NCBI GenBank assembly: GCA_018335755.1
Contig: JAGXRK010000001.1
Span: 124,001-188,000 of the forward strand
Direction of reading: 5' to 3'
Source: Ignavibacterium sp.
GTDB taxonomy: Bacteria > Bacteroidota > Ignavibacteria > Ignavibacteriales > Ignavibacteriaceae
DNA: 64,000 nt
Made by a program: the position numbers and the translations under genes. Below are positions 44,952 to 53,265 of this stretch, piece by piece. Numbering within the stretch: position 1 is the first letter of the stretch; every line of letters starts with the position of its first letter. The notes beneath the pieces were generated by a model, which made no database searches, was not told the DNA's origin, and saw nothing but the letters and a program-made list of their open reading frames with translations.

Positions 44952-45152
44952 TTACTCCTCCACCTCAAACGCATCATTAGTTACCATTTCAATTTCATTT
45001 ATTATAAAGTTGTATTGTTCTCTATCTTTTGGCGTGGAGACGTCCTTTTCACCGGCAATAAAAAACTCGGCTAGCTGTTTTGCTTCCTCTTCATTTTTTG
45101 CATCAATGCTAACTATGTAATCGCGGTGGAGTGAAACTTTGTATGTGTTCAT
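44952..45152 (-). CDS. Small conserved-looking protein (66 aa)
   Basis: Start at the ATG 45152 (MNTYKVSLHRDY), with AGAGAGG seven bases upstream; the frame also allows 45158. A short beta-alpha product with IDAKNEEEAKQLAEFFIAGEKDVS and an acidic tail (DAFEVEE). No domain recognised. Confidence 0.5.
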   Translation of the reverse strand: MNTYKVSLHRDYIVSIDAKNEEEAKQLAEFFIAGEKDVSTPKDREQYNFIINEIEMVTNDAFEVEE

Positions 45153-45227
45153 TGGCAAGCCTCTCTAAGTTTTAGAATAAGTTTCAATGCTAAATTAAAT
45201 AATTCGTGATTAAGATGCGCTGATGGA

Positions 45228-45317
45228 ACACGGATAATGCGGATGCGACTGATAATGACGGATCAGTTCAAATCCATTTGATCAGTCAAACCTGCCTGCC
45301 GGCAAAGGCAGGTCAGT
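45228..45317. repeat. Intergenic repeats upstream of hipB
   Basis: CACGGATAATGCGGATG, ATGACGGATCAG and the hairpin CCTGCCTGCCGGCAAAGGCAGG; the first units echo the repeat at 23035-23133. The remaining stretch to 45536 carries the hipB control region. Confidence 0.6.
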
Positions 45318-45370
45318 GCTCCATTTCCTCATCTTTTTCTTTTAGATATTTTTAGTACAGAAGATAAAAT

Positions 45371-45388
45371 TTACTGTTATAGCAGTAA
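45371..45388. promoter_or_regulatory. Operator-like site 1 upstream of hipB
   Basis: TTACTG-TTATAG-CAGTAA: six-base arms are perfect complements, with a near-symmetric centre. It lies about 80 bp before the -33 box. Confidence 0.65.
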
Positions 45389-45440
45389 TCAGTAACCATT
45401 TTCGCCTATTTTTACTCACTACCCATCGAAAGGACATATT

Positions 45441-45460
45441 TTTACTGTCATAACAGTAAA
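45441..45460. promoter_or_regulatory. Operator-like site 2 upstream of hipB
   Basis: TTTACTGT-CATA-ACAGTAAA: perfect eight-base arms. It abuts the proposed -33 element, a position for repression by a HipB dimer. Confidence 0.7.
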
Positions 45461-45465
45461 TATTC

Positions 45466-45496
45466 TTGTATTTAATTTTTGGTTGCTCTATATTTG
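45466..45496 (+). promoter_or_regulatory. Proposed hipBST promoter
   Basis: TTG at 45466-45468 and TATATTTG at 45489-45496, 20 bp apart, fit the Bacteroidetes -33/-7 consensus. Confidence 0.6.
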
Positions 45497-45512
45497 CCAT
45501 AAACGTAAATTA

Positions 45513-45524
45513 TTACTGCTATAA
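45513..45524. promoter_or_regulatory. Possible half operator downstream of the promoter
   Basis: TTACTGCTATAA matches one arm plus the centre of site 1 and lies just before the hipB RBS. Confidence 0.4.
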
Positions 45525-45536
45525 AAGGAAATAACG

Positions 45537-45773
45537 GTGAACAGAAATAATATTTCATACATAGTTAAACTGCATAGAAAGCAAAGCGGTTTGACTCAGA
45601 AGGCATTAGCTGAACTTGCCGGAGTCGGCAAAACAGTAATCTATGATATTGAAAAAGGCAAAGAAACTGTTCAGTGGGATACTGTTAACAAAGTCCTGGC
45701 TGTATTAAATGTCAAAATTAAATTTGAAAGTCCGCTTATAGAACTAATGGAGAACAATGATGAGAAAAGCTAA
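45537..45773 (+). CDS. hipB: HipB-like antitoxin (XRE helix-turn-helix)
   Basis: 78 aa DNA-binding antitoxin. HTH: LHRKQSGLTQKALAELAGVGKTVIYDIEKGKETVQWDTVNKVLAVL, a typical Xre/HipB helix-turn-helix. Start is GTG at 45537 with AAAGG upstream. It overlaps hipS by 17 bases, and the palindromic operators upstream suggest autoregulation. Confidence 0.9.
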   Translation: MNRNNISYIVKLHRKQSGLTQKALAELAGVGKTVIYDIEKGKETVQWDTVNKVLAVLNVKIKFESPLIELMENNDEKS

Positions 45774-46074
45774 AGTATATAATTTCGGAATTCCTGCCGG
45801 AGAGCTGATTGAGATAGAAACCGGACACAAATATAAATTTGTTTACTTCGAACATTATAGCGGGAAACCAATTTCTTTAACTATGCCGGTTAACCAAAAA
45901 GAATATGAGTTTAATGAATTCCCTCCGTTCTTCGATGGACTTCTACCGGAGGGAGTACAATTGGAAGCACTTATTCGCCAGATGAAGATAGATAAAAATG
46001 ATTTCTTATCTCAGCTTATTTGTGTTGGAAAAGATTTAGTTGGTTCGGTTACTATAGAGGAGATTAAAGAATGA
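45757..46074 (+). CDS. hipS: HipS-like protein (HipA N-terminal domain as a separate protein)
   Basis: 105 aa, corresponding to the first subdomain of HipA (Couple_hipA): FPPFFDGLLPEGVQLEALIRQMKI and LICVGKDLVGSVTIEEI. In HipA this piece is fused to the kinase; here it is a separate gene, as in HipBST systems where HipS is the antitoxin that inhibits the toxin kinase. It overlaps hipB at the front and hipT by four bases (ATGA) at the back. Confidence 0.85.
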   Translation: MMRKAKVYNFGIPAGELIEIETGHKYKFVYFEHYSGKPISLTMPVNQKEYEFNEFPPFFDGLLPEGVQLEALIRQMKIDKNDFLSQLICVGKDLVGSVTIEEIKE

Positions 46075-46997
46075 ATACCTGTCCAATTACTTACGAACCG
46101 TGCGGAGATAAAAAGTATTCAGAGAAAGGTTTGAAACTCCTTTCCAGGAACTTAACAAATCTTGAGGATTTCCCGTTTACTCAGGAAGAGCAGTTACGTG
46201 AGGCTGCAGCAAGAGCATCAAAGATGTCTGTACAAGGAGTTCAGCCAAAACTAAGTGCAAAGCTGAAAGTTAAGGAAGGAAATTTTGAAGTTGTTGACAA
46301 AGGAGGTGAGTACATCCTGAAACCTCAAAACAATATGTATCCGCAATTACCGGAGAACGAAGACTTAACAATGCGGCTTGCGGAAGAAATAGATCTGGAA
46401 ATTCCTTTGCACGGAATGATATACTCAAAAGATCAGAAACTGACTTATTTTATTAAAAGATTTGACAGATATGGAAAAGGGAAGAAATATGCAGTTGAAG
46501 ATTTTGCACAGCTTTCAGGTAATAATCGTAACACAAAGTATAATTACAGTATGGAAAAGATTGCCGGGATTATTGATAGCTTTTGTACATTTCCAGCAAT
46601 CGAAAAAGTTAAACTGTTTAAGCTGATAATTTTTAATTTCCTCACCGGGAATGAAGATCAGCATCTGAAAAACTTTTCATTGATATCAAAAGATAAAAAG
46701 GTAACCCTGACTCCCTTTTATGATTTGATAAACACAACTATATCTCTGGTAAATCCGGTTGAGGAAATTGCTTTACCACTAAAGGGGAAAAAAAATAAAT
46801 TAAGTCGTAATATCATTGTTGAATATTGGGGTAAAGAAAGATTACAATTGAATAACCAGGTTATTGATCAGGCACTCAATTCAATTGAGGTTAAATTTGA
46901 AAGATGGACTGAACTCATCAACAAAAGCTTTTTATCCGAGCAGATGAAAGAGAAATATATTTTATTGCTTACTGAGAGAAGAAATATTCTCTGGTAA
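46071..46997 (+). CDS. hipT: HipT-like serine/threonine kinase toxin
   Basis: 308 aa kinase core of HipA lacking the N-terminal subdomain. Gly-rich loop MSVQGVQPK (S53, Q55): the first serine of the SIS-type autophosphorylation motif of E. coli HipT is kept, the second is Gln. Catalytic loop GNEDQHLKNFSL (D196, N201) and the DFG-equivalent D218 in FYDL are intact, so it should be active. E. coli HipT phosphorylates TrpS; the target here is unknown. Coupled to hipS. Convergent with yihY, six bases apart. Confidence 0.87.
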   Translation: MNTCPITYEPCGDKKYSEKGLKLLSRNLTNLEDFPFTQEEQLREAAARASKMSVQGVQPKLSAKLKVKEGNFEVVDKGGEYILKPQNNMYPQLPENEDLTMRLAEEIDLEIPLHGMIYSKDQKLTYFIKRFDRYGKGKKYAVEDFAQLSGNNRNTKYNYSMEKIAGIIDSFCTFPAIEKVKLFKLIIFNFLTGNEDQHLKNFSLISKDKKVTLTPFYDLINTTISLVNPVEEIALPLKGKKNKLSRNIIVEYWGKERLQLNNQVIDQALNSIEVKFERWTELINKSFLSEQMKEKYILLLTERRNILW

Positions 46998-47002
46998 TTT
47001 TA

Positions 47003-47932
47003 TTATTTACTATCCTCTTCATCTGCAATGAGCGATTCTTCGTATCTCATATACTTTTTAGATGTTGTAACGCCCTCACCGATACGTTCAACATAAACCT
47101 TGGTGAATTCAACACCAAGAAATAATATTTGTGCAGAGTAGTATATCCACAGCAGAAAAATTATTAATGAACCAGCAGCACCGTAAGTAGATGCCACAGT
47201 ACTGCTTCCGAGGTATAGTCCGATCAGAAACTTACCCAGCACAAACAATGCTGAAGTAACCAGTGCACCGACCCAGACATCTTTCCATCTTATATTTACA
47301 TCCGGCAGAACTTTAAATATTATCATAAACAGAATAAATATTATGAACAGGGGGATTACAACATCTGCTATATCAAAAACATAAGTTGGAATACTCAGGA
47401 ATGTATCACTAAGATAACGGTGAAGCGCTGATAGAATGGCACTGAGAAGTAACGATACAAGCAGAAGAAATCCCATTGTAACAACCATAGCAAATGATTG
47501 AAATCTGTCAATAAAAAATCCTTTTATAACCTTAAAAAAACTTCTTCCCGGTTTATATTTAACTTTCCATATCAGGTTTAATGAATCCTGAAGTGCGGCA
47601 AACACAATTGTGGAACCAATGAGCAGTGTAACACCGCTTATAATAATTGCCGTAAGTCCGTCATCGGAGTATCTGGAATTTTTCAATGCTGCCTGAACAA
47701 TAACCGCCCCTTCTCTTCCGACCAGATCCTCAATCTGATAAACAATTTCACCACGGGCAGCATCTTCACCGAAAATCAACCCCGCGACAAAAACAGCAAC
47801 AATCAGTAATGGTGAAAGTGAAAAAATCATATAGAATGACAACGCAGCACCTAATTTTGGGCAGCGGTCTTCTGCCCACTGGTCAAAAACTCTTTCTGTA
47901 AAGTCCCAGATTTTTTTCAGTCGTTCTTTCAT
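47003..47932 (-). CDS. YihY/BrkB-family membrane protein
   Basis: 309 aa with six transmembrane helices. AAARGALSFYMIFSLSPLLIVAVFVAGLIFG-like N-terminal and GAAGSLIIFLLWIYYSAQILFLGVEFTKVYVERIG C-terminal blocks mark the YihY (formerly ribonuclease BN) family. Biological role is unsettled; transport or envelope stress is suspected in other species. Confidence 0.9.
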   Translation of the reverse strand: MKERLKKIWDFTERVFDQWAEDRCPKLGAALSFYMIFSLSPLLIVAVFVAGLIFGEDAARGEIVYQIEDLVGREGAVIVQAALKNSRYSDDGLTAIIISGVTLLIGSTIVFAALQDSLNLIWKVKYKPGRSFFKVIKGFFIDRFQSFAMVVTMGFLLLVSLLLSAILSALHRYLSDTFLSIPTYVFDIADVVIPLFIIFILFMIIFKVLPDVNIRWKDVWVGALVTSALFVLGKFLIGLYLGSSTVASTYGAAGSLIIFLLWIYYSAQILFLGVEFTKVYVERIGEGVTTSKKYMRYEESLIADEEDSK

Positions 47933-48171
47933 ATTAATTATTTGCCTTAACTTTTTTCATCAAAACCCATTTATAAATAAAGATACTCAATCAGATAACA
48001 AATTTCCAAATTAAGTAATGTATTATAACACAAGTGCTGATGTATCTAATTATATCTTAATAAAATTTTAATGGCAGGTTGAAGAGAATTGGCAGATTCA
48101 GGAAAAATCTTAATGGCACACCGATAACACAAATGAAAAACTATCAGATCAGTATTCAGTTAGATTTACTA

Positions 48172-48819
48172 TTACTTTGTCTGGTAAAGATAATTCGGAA
48201 TTTTAATTCTTATTCCGCTGTGAGGTCCATCTAAGTCTGTCCATTGGTCCCCGACATTGCCGATAATTTCATAACCTTGTTGTGTAAGTGCGGTTCTTAC
48301 ATTTGATTTGAATTCCACAGCCGGAAGTTTCTGTTCTTCAGGTCTTCTAACAATTAAAGTATCAAATATTGCAAAGCCTTCATTAATAAGATTTTGATAA
48401 GTATAATCATATTCATCTGAAAATCTTCCGGTTAGAAAAATTATTTTAACATTTTTGTTTAGCAGAAAATCATACAAATCTTTTACGCGCGGAATTGCGG
48501 GAACTTCAGCGCCGGAAACCCACTCATCGACCATATTTTTAACGTAACCGAATCCCATTCTTTTACTGGCTTCGTAGTTGAGCAGTGCTGTATCATCAAT
48601 ATCAAAAATAACAGCGGAGTTTTGTTTCACTTCAATTGTACTGAATTTCGTTTTTGCATCGAATACAATTTCATCAAGTTCTTTATCATACTGTCCGCCT
48701 TCATAATACTGCTTAACGCGCTCTCTTGCATCAGTGAGATTTAATAGCTCCTCACGGCAGCAGGAACTTAGAAGCAGAGTAAGAGTAAGAAAAAAAGTAA
48801 GAGTTATAAATCGATTCAT
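48172..48819 (-). CDS. HAD-family acid phosphatase, lipoprotein
   Basis: 215 aa class B/e(P4)-type acid phosphatase. Lipobox LLSSC(20)C. The HAD nucleophile is D73-I-D75-D76 (FDIDDTALLNYEAS), and later GRFSDEYDYTYQNL and VGDQWTDLDG supply the other acidic residues. These enzymes hydrolyse nucleotide monophosphates at the envelope. The 239-bp gap upstream (47933-48171) shows no feature. Confidence 0.85.
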   Translation of the reverse strand: MNRFITLTFFLTLTLLLSSCCREELLNLTDARERVKQYYEGGQYDKELDEIVFDAKTKFSTIEVKQNSAVIFDIDDTALLNYEASKRMGFGYVKNMVDEWVSGAEVPAIPRVKDLYDFLLNKNVKIIFLTGRFSDEYDYTYQNLINEGFAIFDTLIVRRPEEQKLPAVEFKSNVRTALTQQGYEIIGNVGDQWTDLDGPHSGIRIKIPNYLYQTK

Positions 48820-48836
48820 AATAAAATTATTTTTAT

Positions 48837-49682
48837 TTATAGATTGGTTGTATTAAAAGTATCACCCTGCCTTATGTCACCGGTTTTATAACCTTTATAA
48901 AACCATCTTTTTCTTTGTTCGGAAGTACCATGCGTAAATGACTCCGGAACAACATATCCCTGTGCCTGTTTCTGAATTCTGTCATCACCAACCGCACTTG
49001 CAGCATTTAATGCTTCTTCAAGATCACCTTCCTCAAGCAGTCCTTCAATTCTATCAGTATAATGCGCCCAGACTCCCGCATAAAAATCAGCCTGAAGTTC
49101 TAACCTGACGGAATATTGATTATACTCTTCCTGACTAATTCTTGATCTGAGCTGCTGAACCTTTTCCATTGTACCTAGCAGGTTCTGTATATGATGACCA
49201 ACTTCATGGGCAACAACATAAGCCATTGCAAAATCACCCGGAGCTTTGAACTTGGTTTGAAGTTCCTGGTAAAAACTTAGATCAATATAAAGTTTCTGAT
49301 CGCCGGGACAGTAAAAAGGTCCTGTTGATGAACCCGCAACTCCACAAGCTGATTGAACACTTCCGCTAAACAACACTAATTTGGGTTCTCTGTACTGTTT
49401 TCCGATATCTGCAAATATATTGTGCCATACAGTTTCTGTTTCTGCAAGAATAACAGATACAAATTGAGCTAATTCTTTTTCTTCAGCAGTTTCGGTGTAA
49501 TTGGATGTTGTTGTTTGATCTGATGTTTGAATGTTCTGAATTAATGATGTGGGATCGCCTCCAAGTAAAAGGACAACAAGAACAATAACAATAGTTCCGA
49601 TTCCTCCGCCGGCTATACCTTTGGCGGAGAGACCGCGCCTGTCTTCAACGTTTGAGCTTTGTTTTCTTCCCTTCCAACGCAT
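48837..49682 (-). CDS. Neutral zinc metallopeptidase (YpfJ family)
   Basis: 281 aa. One N-terminal transmembrane helix (GGIGTIVIVLVVLLLGG), then the zinc motif H159-E-V-G-H163 with HIQNLLG, and CGVAGSSTGPFYCPGDQKLYIDLSFY before it, the signature of the YpfJ/KPN_02809 family. Substrate unknown. Seventeen bases separate it from the phosphatase gene. Confidence 0.9.
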   Translation of the reverse strand: MRWKGRKQSSNVEDRRGLSAKGIAGGGIGTIVIVLVVLLLGGDPTSLIQNIQTSDQTTTSNYTETAEEKELAQFVSVILAETETVWHNIFADIGKQYREPKLVLFSGSVQSACGVAGSSTGPFYCPGDQKLYIDLSFYQELQTKFKAPGDFAMAYVVAHEVGHHIQNLLGTMEKVQQLRSRISQEEYNQYSVRLELQADFYAGVWAHYTDRIEGLLEEGDLEEALNAASAVGDDRIQKQAQGYVVPESFTHGTSEQRKRWFYKGYKTGDIRQGDTFNTTNL

Positions 49683-49772
49683 ACGGTCACCTTTTAATTA
49701 GATAATAAAAATAAATACTACCGGGAATAATTTAATACTTAAAAATCAAATTAAACGATTTGCAATTTCCAT

Positions 49773-50570
49773 CTATCTTCCGTTCTTAAAGAAAAACATC
49801 AATGGTCTTTCCATTCTTGCAGCCCATTCCTTTTCATTGTGTTCTGCGCCAGGTGCATAATAATAATCAATATCCTGTCCTATTACATAACCTTTTTTTG
49901 AAAGTTCGAGAAACATTTTTTGTCCGCGTATTGCTCCATCTTCACCATGATCTATATAAAACTTAACAGGTTTTTTTTGTCCGTTATAATCTATCACCTG
50001 TACTATACTGCGATCATTGTTATAATAAAAGGAGCTGGACATACATCCTGCCATTCCAAAAACTTCCGGATAGTGCCATGATGCATAAAAAGAAATTAAA
50101 CCGCCCATTGATGAACCGATTATTGCTGTATTATTTGCATCAGTCAGTGTTCTGTAATTCTGATCGACAAAAGGCTTTAACTCTTTGATTAAAAATTTCA
50201 GATAGTTCTGACCTGTCTCAGACCAACTGTATTCATCCAGTCTCTCCGGAGTGTTATAAATTCCAACTATTATTATTTCTTTGATTTTCTTCTGTCTGAT
50301 AAGTTTTAATACAGTTTCATCAACACGCCAGTCTTTACCAATGTAAGCAGTTTTCGGGTCCATAATATTCTGACCATCATGCATATAAAGTACCGGATAA
50401 TGCTTGTCTTTCTTTTTATTTGAAGCATATCCTTGCGGGAGCCAAACTATTACATCCCGTTTATTATTGAGTAATGTTGATGAAAATTCCTTATGATAAA
50501 TGACTTTACCAACAATTTCCTCGATATCCTGACCCGGTTTTTTCCGGCTTTTTTTTGTTACTTCCTTCAT
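49773..50570 (-). CDS. Alpha/beta-hydrolase esterase (Fes/EstA-like)
   Basis: 265 aa. Nucleophile elbow GSSMGG with S154; acid in DHGEDGA (about D211) and His in GAEHNEKEW (H244) complete the triad. VLYMHDGQNIMD is the oxyanion block of the putative-esterase family (siderophore esterase relatives). No signal peptide. Substrate unknown. Confidence 0.84.
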   Translation of the reverse strand: MKEVTKKSRKKPGQDIEEIVGKVIYHKEFSSTLLNNKRDVIVWLPQGYASNKKKDKHYPVLYMHDGQNIMDPKTAYIGKDWRVDETVLKLIRQKKIKEIIIVGIYNTPERLDEYSWSETGQNYLKFLIKELKPFVDQNYRTLTDANNTAIIGSSMGGLISFYASWHYPEVFGMAGCMSSSFYYNNDRSIVQVIDYNGQKKPVKFYIDHGEDGAIRGQKMFLELSKKGYVIGQDIDYYYAPGAEHNEKEWAARMERPLMFFFKNGR

Positions 50571-50731
50571 TTTACAAATTTTTATTAAGCATTTGTAAAG
50601 ATAAAAAAATATTCTTTCAGCGGGATAAATAAATCACTTATTAAGCTTAAAATGAGTGGATTATTCCGTTTATTTTGTGGATTTTTAAGTACTTAATTTT
50701 TATAATCTTTCTAAAAACGGAGATCGATTTT

Positions 50732-51979
50732 ATGGCCGTAATAAGACCTTTTAAAGCACTAAGACCAATCAAAGAAAATGCACATCTTGTTGCAAGCGTT
50801 CCCTATGATGTAGTTAATCGTGAAGAAGCAGCACAGCACGTACAGGGAAATCCGCTAAGTTATTTGCACATTACCAGATCAGAAATTGATCTGCCGGAAG
50901 TTAAAGATGTTTATACTAAAGAAGTTTATCAGAGAGCAAAAGAAAATCTGCATAATATCATAAAAGAAGCTCCGTTAAAAATGGATGACAAACCTCACTT
51001 TTATCTTTACAGATTAATAATGGATGGAAGAGAACAGACAGGATTATGTGCAACTTTTTCCGTTGAAGATTATGATAAAGATGTAATTCTTAAACATGAA
51101 AAAACCCGCAAGGTAAAAGAGGATGACAGAACAAACCATATTGTAACAACAGAAGCGCAAACTGGAATAGTGTTTTTAACATACCGAAGTGTTAAATCCG
51201 TTAACGAGCTGGTTGATAAAACATTAAGTGAAGTGAAGCCGGAATATGATTTCACTGCTGCTGATGGCATTCAGCACACTGTTTGGATTTTACCTGATGA
51301 GTATAATGAACTGATTATAAATGATTTCAAAAAAGTTGATAAACTATATATTGCAGATGGACACCATCGTGCAAAAAGTGCAAGCCGTGCTAAAGAAGAA
51401 AAGATGAAGGCAAATCCAAATCACAATGGCGACGAAGAGTACAACTATTTTATCGCAGTTCTGTTTCCTGAAGATCAGCTTAAAATACTTCCTTATAATC
51501 GTGTTGTTTTTGATCTTAACGGATTAAGCAAGGATGAATTTCTAAACTCAGTAAGTGAAAAATTTGAGATCAGTGAATCAACAGAAAAAGAACCGAAAGT
51601 TCAGAAACAGTTTTGTATGTACTTAGATAAACAATGGTACATTCTTAAAGCACGGGATTCCGTTCTTGCAAGTTTATCATTAGAAAAATCCGTCGGTGAA
51701 AAACTTGATGTAAGTATTCTGCAGAACTTTTTACTAAACCCTGTTCTTGGAATTGATGATCCGCGTACAAACAATAGAATAGATTTTATTGGCGGTATAC
51801 GAGGCACAAAAGAACTTGAAAAACTTGTTGATACAGATAAAGCTGTAGTGGCATTTTCACTTTACCCTGTTAGTCTTAATGACCTGATGAATATTTCAGA
51901 TGCAGGCGAAGTGATGCCGCCAAAATCGACTTGGTTTGAACCGAAATTAAGAGATGGCTTGTTAACACATTTAATCTGA
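50732..51979 (+). CDS. DUF1015 family protein
   Basis: 415 aa from the ATG at 50732 (MAVIRPFKALRP, with CGGAG upstream). Characteristic segments: VASVPYDVVNREEA, FYLYRLIMDGREQTGLCATFSVEDY, IADGHHRAKSASRAKEE and FIGGIRGTKELEKLVD. The family is often next to serC in Bacteroidota, as here, and may help serine or phosphoserine metabolism; no activity is established. Confidence 0.88.
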   Translation: MAVIRPFKALRPIKENAHLVASVPYDVVNREEAAQHVQGNPLSYLHITRSEIDLPEVKDVYTKEVYQRAKENLHNIIKEAPLKMDDKPHFYLYRLIMDGREQTGLCATFSVEDYDKDVILKHEKTRKVKEDDRTNHIVTTEAQTGIVFLTYRSVKSVNELVDKTLSEVKPEYDFTAADGIQHTVWILPDEYNELIINDFKKVDKLYIADGHHRAKSASRAKEEKMKANPNHNGDEEYNYFIAVLFPEDQLKILPYNRVVFDLNGLSKDEFLNSVSEKFEISESTEKEPKVQKQFCMYLDKQWYILKARDSVLASLSLEKSVGEKLDVSILQNFLLNPVLGIDDPRTNNRIDFIGGIRGTKELEKLVDTDKAVVAFSLYPVSLNDLMNISDAGEVMPPKSTWFEPKLRDGLLTHLI

Positions 51980-51980
51980 A

Positions 51981-52060
51981 TTTTAGTGATTTAGTGCTTT
52001 TGTGGCAGAGTGTTTTTGCCACTAAAACACAAAAACTCAAAATTACACTAAATAAGTAAA
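51981..52060. repeat. Palindrome-rich spacer between the DUF1015 gene and serC
   Basis: TTAGTGATTTAGTGCTTTTGTGGCA faces TTGCCACTAAAACACAAAA and TTACACTAAA. It is related to the CCACTAAG-type repeats around 62480 and 62930. Confidence 0.5.
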
Positions 52061-52076
52061 TCAAAGGAAAAATATC

Positions 52077-53180
52077 ATGGAAAAAAGAATCTATAACTTC
52101 AGTGCTGGTCCGGCTATTCTGCCGGAAGAAGTGCTGCTAAAAGCTCAAAAGGAATTATTCACATTGCCGGGAGTGGGAATGTCAATTCTCGAAATATCCC
52201 ACCGATCAAAAACTTATGATGCTATTCATCAGCAGGCAAAAGAAGGATTAAAAAAACTTCTGAACATTCCGGATAATTATACAATATTGTTTTTGCAGGG
52301 CGGTGCAAGTCAACAGTTTTCAATGGTGCCGTTAAATTTAATGCCTCCTAAAAATAAAGCAGATTATATTTCCACCGGAAGCTGGTCCAAGAAAGCTATT
52401 AAGGAAGCAAAACGTGTAGGCGCTGTTAATGTAGCATGTTCAACTGAAATAACGGAAGGCGAAAAAAAATATTTTAACAGGATACCAAAACAAAGTGAAC
52501 TTAAGCTTGATCCCGAGGCTGCGTATGTTCATTATACATCAAACAATACAATCTTCGGAACTCAGTTTCATGAAGAACCTGAAGTTGGTGATGTTCCATT
52601 AATTTGTGATGCTTCTTCCGACATACTTCACAAACCGATTGATGTTTCAAAATACGGATTAATTTATGCAGGTGCTCAGAAAAACATCGGTCCTTCCGGT
52701 GTTGTACTGGTAATCATAAGGAAAGATCTTCTTGAGAGAAGTCAGGATTCACTTCACACAATGCTTAATTATAAAATTCACGCAGAGAATGATTCGCTGT
52801 ATAATACTCCAAACACTTTTGGTATCTACATTATAAAACTTGTTACAGATTACCTGTTGAATTTAGGCGGACTTGAAAAGATGTATGAGATAAACAAGAA
52901 AAAAGCTCAGATGCTTTATGATGCAATTGATAACAGCGGCGGTTACTACAAGGGTCACGCAGAAAAAGAAAGCCGCTCATTAATGAATATTACATTTAAT
53001 CTTGCCACTCCTGAACTGGAAAAGAAACTTATTGATGAAGCAACAAAAGCAGGATTCAACGGATTGAAAGGACATCGTTCTGTCGGAGGATTGCGTGCAT
53101 CAATTTATAATGCATTTCCTGCAAAAGGTGTTGAAGATCTTGTAGCTTTCATGAAAGATTTTCAGAAGAATAACGGATAA
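52077..53180 (+). CDS. serC: Phosphoserine aminotransferase
   Basis: 367 aa PLP enzyme of serine biosynthesis, 3-phosphohydroxypyruvate to phosphoserine. FSAGPAILPEEVL at the N-terminus, FLQGGASQQF, CDASSDILHKPID and the PLP lysine K202 in GAQKNIGPSG. Full length, starting with RBS AAAGGAAAA. Confidence 0.95.
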   Translation: MEKRIYNFSAGPAILPEEVLLKAQKELFTLPGVGMSILEISHRSKTYDAIHQQAKEGLKKLLNIPDNYTILFLQGGASQQFSMVPLNLMPPKNKADYISTGSWSKKAIKEAKRVGAVNVACSTEITEGEKKYFNRIPKQSELKLDPEAAYVHYTSNNTIFGTQFHEEPEVGDVPLICDASSDILHKPIDVSKYGLIYAGAQKNIGPSGVVLVIIRKDLLERSQDSLHTMLNYKIHAENDSLYNTPNTFGIYIIKLVTDYLLNLGGLEKMYEINKKKAQMLYDAIDNSGGYYKGHAEKESRSLMNITFNLATPELEKKLIDEATKAGFNGLKGHRSVGGLRASIYNAFPAKGVEDLVAFMKDFQKNNG

Positions 53181-53217
53181 ACCTTCGTTATATTACAAAA
53201 TAAAACCTCCTATTTAT

Positions 53218-53248
53218 AAACCTTCGGCGTACAAAACGCCGGAGGTTT
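53218..53248. terminator. Bidirectional terminator between serC and the M23-like gene
   Basis: AAACCTTCGGCGT pairs with ACGCCGGAGGTTT (one T-G) around ACAAA, with a T-run on the right and A-rich flank on the left. Confidence 0.75.
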
Positions 53249-53265
53249 TTTATTTATCGTAAAAA

